DNA of 13,724 nucleotides from an uncultured bacterium. Its GTDB lineage: Bacteria > Cyanobacteriota > Vampirovibrionia > Gastranaerophilales > Gastranaerophilaceae. Under the pieces are notes generated by a model. The model was given only the letters and a program-made list of their open reading frames with translations. It did not search any database and had not been told where the DNA came from. The position numbers and the translations under genes were made by a program. Positions 11,954-13,724 of this stretch are shown piece after piece. Positions within the stretch are counted from its first letter, which is position 1; each line of letters starts with the position of its first letter. The stretch spans positions 1 through 13,724 of the forward strand of contig CASGAK010000049.1 of the NCBI GenBank assembly GCA_949299435.1, read 5' to 3'.

Positions 11954-13724
11954 TTATTTGTGAGCTGTGCTTTTTAAATGAAGTTCTCTTAATTGTTGTA
12001 GAGAAGCTTCACCCGGAGCATCACTCATAAGGTCTTTAGCACCTGAGTTTTTGGGGAATGCGATAACATCACGAATGCTTTCAGTTCTGCATAATAATGC
12101 AACAAGTCTGTCAAGACCGATTGCAAGACCTGCATGAGGTGGAGTTCCGTATTGAAGTGCATTTACCATAAATCCGAATTTTTCAACAGCTTCTTCTTCT
12201 GTAAGTCCAAGAGCTTTAAATATTTTCTTTTGAACTTCTGAAGAGTGGATTCTGACAGATCCGCCACCAAGTTCAGTTCCGTTGTATACAATATCGTAAG
12301 CGATAGATTTTACATTACCTAAATCTCCGCTATCTAATTTATCTAAATCTTCAAGAGAAGGTGATGTGAATGGGTGGTGCATTGCCATAAATCTTCCTTC
12401 TTCTTCACTCCATTCAAACATTGGGAAATCAACAACCCAAAGAAGATTGTGTTTTGCTTCATCAATTAAATCAAGACGTTTGCCGAAGTACAATCTTAAT
12501 CTTCCCATAATGTCGTATACAAGTTTCGGTTTGTCTGCGACGAAGAAGATTATATCACCGGCTTCTGCTTGAGCTCTTTCTTGAATTCGTTTTGCTTGTT
12601 CTTCAGTAACGAATTTCAATACCGGAGATTTAGCCGTGCCATCTTCATTATAAATGATATTAGCAAGAGCTTTTGCTCCGAATGATACAGCAAGTTTTGT
12701 AATATCATCAATATCTTTTCTAGAGAATTTAGCTCCGCCTGGAATTCTTATGCCTCTTACGATACCACCGTTTTGAAGAGTGTTCTTAACGATTTCAAAA
12801 TTAGATTCCAAAATGATATCACCGATATCAAAAAGTTCCAATCCGAAACGTGTATCAGGCTTATCAGAACCGTATCTGTCCATTGCTTCTTGCCAAGGCA
12901 TTTGAATGAATGGCGGTTTTACTTCAACTCCTGCGGCTTTGAATGTTTCGACAATTAAGCCTTCTACGCATTTAATTACATCTTGTTGCTCAACGAAAGA
13001 CATTTCAAGGTCGATTTGCGTAAATTCAGGCTGTCTGTCTGCACGCAAATCTTCATCTCTGAAACATTTTGCTATTTGGTAATATCTTTCGATACCGCCT
13101 ACCATCAATAATTGTTTGAAAATTTGTGGAGATTGAGGTAGTGCGTAGAATTTACCTTCTTGAACACGAGATGGTACAAGATAATCTCTGGCACCTTCAG
13201 GTGTTGTTTTTATCAAAATAGGAGTTTCAACTTCTAAGAAATCTTCTCCGTTTAAGTAATTTCTTGCTGCTTGGCAAATTTTATGACGCAAAGTCAAATT
13301 GTGTAACATACTTTCGCGTCTAATATCAAGATATCTGTATTTTAATCTTACGTCTTCTGATACGTTTTCATCATCGAGAACAAAAGGTAATGTTTTTGCT
13401 TCAGAAAGAATTTCAACACTTTCAGGATACATTTCAACTTGTCCTGTTGCGTATTTTTCATTGTAAGTTTCTTCAGGTCTTCTGGTAACTTTACCTTTTA
13501 CGCAAATTACATATTCAGATCTCAATTTTTCAAATACTTTGTGAACTTGAGGGTTGATTTGAGGGTTTGCAACAAGTTGGAAAAAACCTGTTCTGTCTCT
13601 CAATTCAACGAATAAAATTCCGCCCAAATCGCGGATAGTTGATGCCCAGCCTGAGAGAGTAACTTCTTCGTTTAAGTTGTTTAAATTAAGCTCTCCGCAG
13701 TTGTGGTTTTTAAGTTTTGTTGTT
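11954..13724 (-). CDS. aspS: Aspartyl-tRNA synthetase (N-terminus beyond window edge)
   Basis: AspS charges tRNA-Asp with aspartate. The frame is open to the right edge, giving 589 visible residues. The first read TTKLKNHNCGELN, so only a few residues are missing, since family members start about here. Order: OB-fold anticodon-binding domain (WASTIRDLGGILFVELRDRTG); class II core with motif 2 FRDEDLRADRQPEFTQIDLEM; the GAD insertion typical of bacterial-type enzymes; motif 3 in GLAIGLDRLVALLC and the terminal SIRDVIAFPK. The Leu after RD in the OB domain is the residue seen in discriminating enzymes, whereas non-discriminating ones often have His there; this is a weak hint. A TTG at 13627 is not the start because conserved sequence continues upstream of it. 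Convergent with the gene at 11417. Confidence 0.97.
   Translation of the reverse strand, partial: TTKLKNHNCGELNLNNLNEEVTLSGWASTIRDLGGILFVELRDRTGFFQLVANPQINPQVHKVFEKLRSEYVICVKGKVTRRPEETYNEKYATGQVEMYPESVEILSEAKTLPFVLDDENVSEDVRLKYRYLDIRRESMLHNLTLRHKICQAARNYLNGEDFLEVETPILIKTTPEGARDYLVPSRVQEGKFYALPQSPQIFKQLLMVGGIERYYQIAKCFRDEDLRADRQPEFTQIDLEMSFVEQQDVIKCVEGLIVETFKAAGVEVKPPFIQMPWQEAMDRYGSDKPDTRFGLELFDIGDIILESNFEIVKNTLQNGGIVRGIRIPGGAKFSRKDIDDITKLAVSFGAKALANIIYNEDGTAKSPVLKFVTEEQAKRIQERAQAEAGDIIFFVADKPKLVYDIMGRLRLYFGKRLDLIDEAKHNLLWVVDFPMFEWSEEEGRFMAMHHPFTSPSLEDLDKLDSGDLGNVKSIAYDIVYNGTELGGGSVRIHSSEVQKKIFKALGLTEEEAVEKFGFMVNALQYGTPPHAGLAIGLDRLVALLCRTESIRDVIAFPKNSGAKDLMSDAPGEASLQQLRELHLKSTAHK

Noticed and set aside
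13625..13627. Start of aspS at the in-frame TTG (13627)
   Set aside because: Conserved aspS sequence (NCGELN...VTLSGWASTIRD) continues upstream of it to the window edge, so the gene is cut by the edge and does not start here.

Overview
The window is AT-rich chromosomal DNA from a bacterium, most likely an uncultured gut-type member of the Vampirovibrionia/Melainabacteria (Gastranaerophilales). This is an inference. It rests on the prepilin signature FTLAE.LITLGIIGIVAAMTLPTLI in two genes, the DxNG...PN..G.D.F.F and C-terminal C-T motifs of those proteins, small lineage-type proteins of unknown function, and the low GC content. No phage, insertion sequence or CRISPR array is visible.

Layout. 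Positions 1-86 (minus) hold the first 28 codons of a GH38 alpha-mannosidase cut by the window edge. Next come two copies of one arrangement: a minus-strand prepilin-like protein (135-818 and 4137-4820) transcribed divergently from a small plus-strand helix-turn-helix regulator (989-1216 and 4933-5151). In both copies the divergent promoters overlap and dyad-symmetric sites lie in or beside them. Between the copies lies clpB (1501-4101), which ends in a terminator shared with the second prepilin gene. At 5153-6773 (minus) is a tightly coupled three-gene secreted operon: an M48-type metalloprotease followed by two paralogous exported proteins of unknown function. glmS (6920-8764) follows on the plus strand.

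After glmS there is a non-coding region with a tRNA-Thr(CGU) gene at 8923-8995. A 14-nt inverted copy of its D arm lies upstream. Two tandem 128-nt repeats lie downstream, each ending in a copy of the tRNA 3' end. A previously unmarked 50-codon gene sits at 9299-9451. metK (9624-10898) has a compact leader with mutually exclusive pairings, one involving the ribosome binding site. Two small unknown genes (11015-11389 and 11417-11872) converge, over a shared terminator, on aspS (11954 to beyond the right edge, minus strand).

The housekeeping genes (clpB, glmS, metK, aspS, tRNA-Thr) are ordinary. The parts that deserve attention are the repeated prepilin/regulator modules with apparently leaderless regulators, the protease plus paralogous secreted pair, the tRNA-linked 128-nt repeats, and the metK leader.
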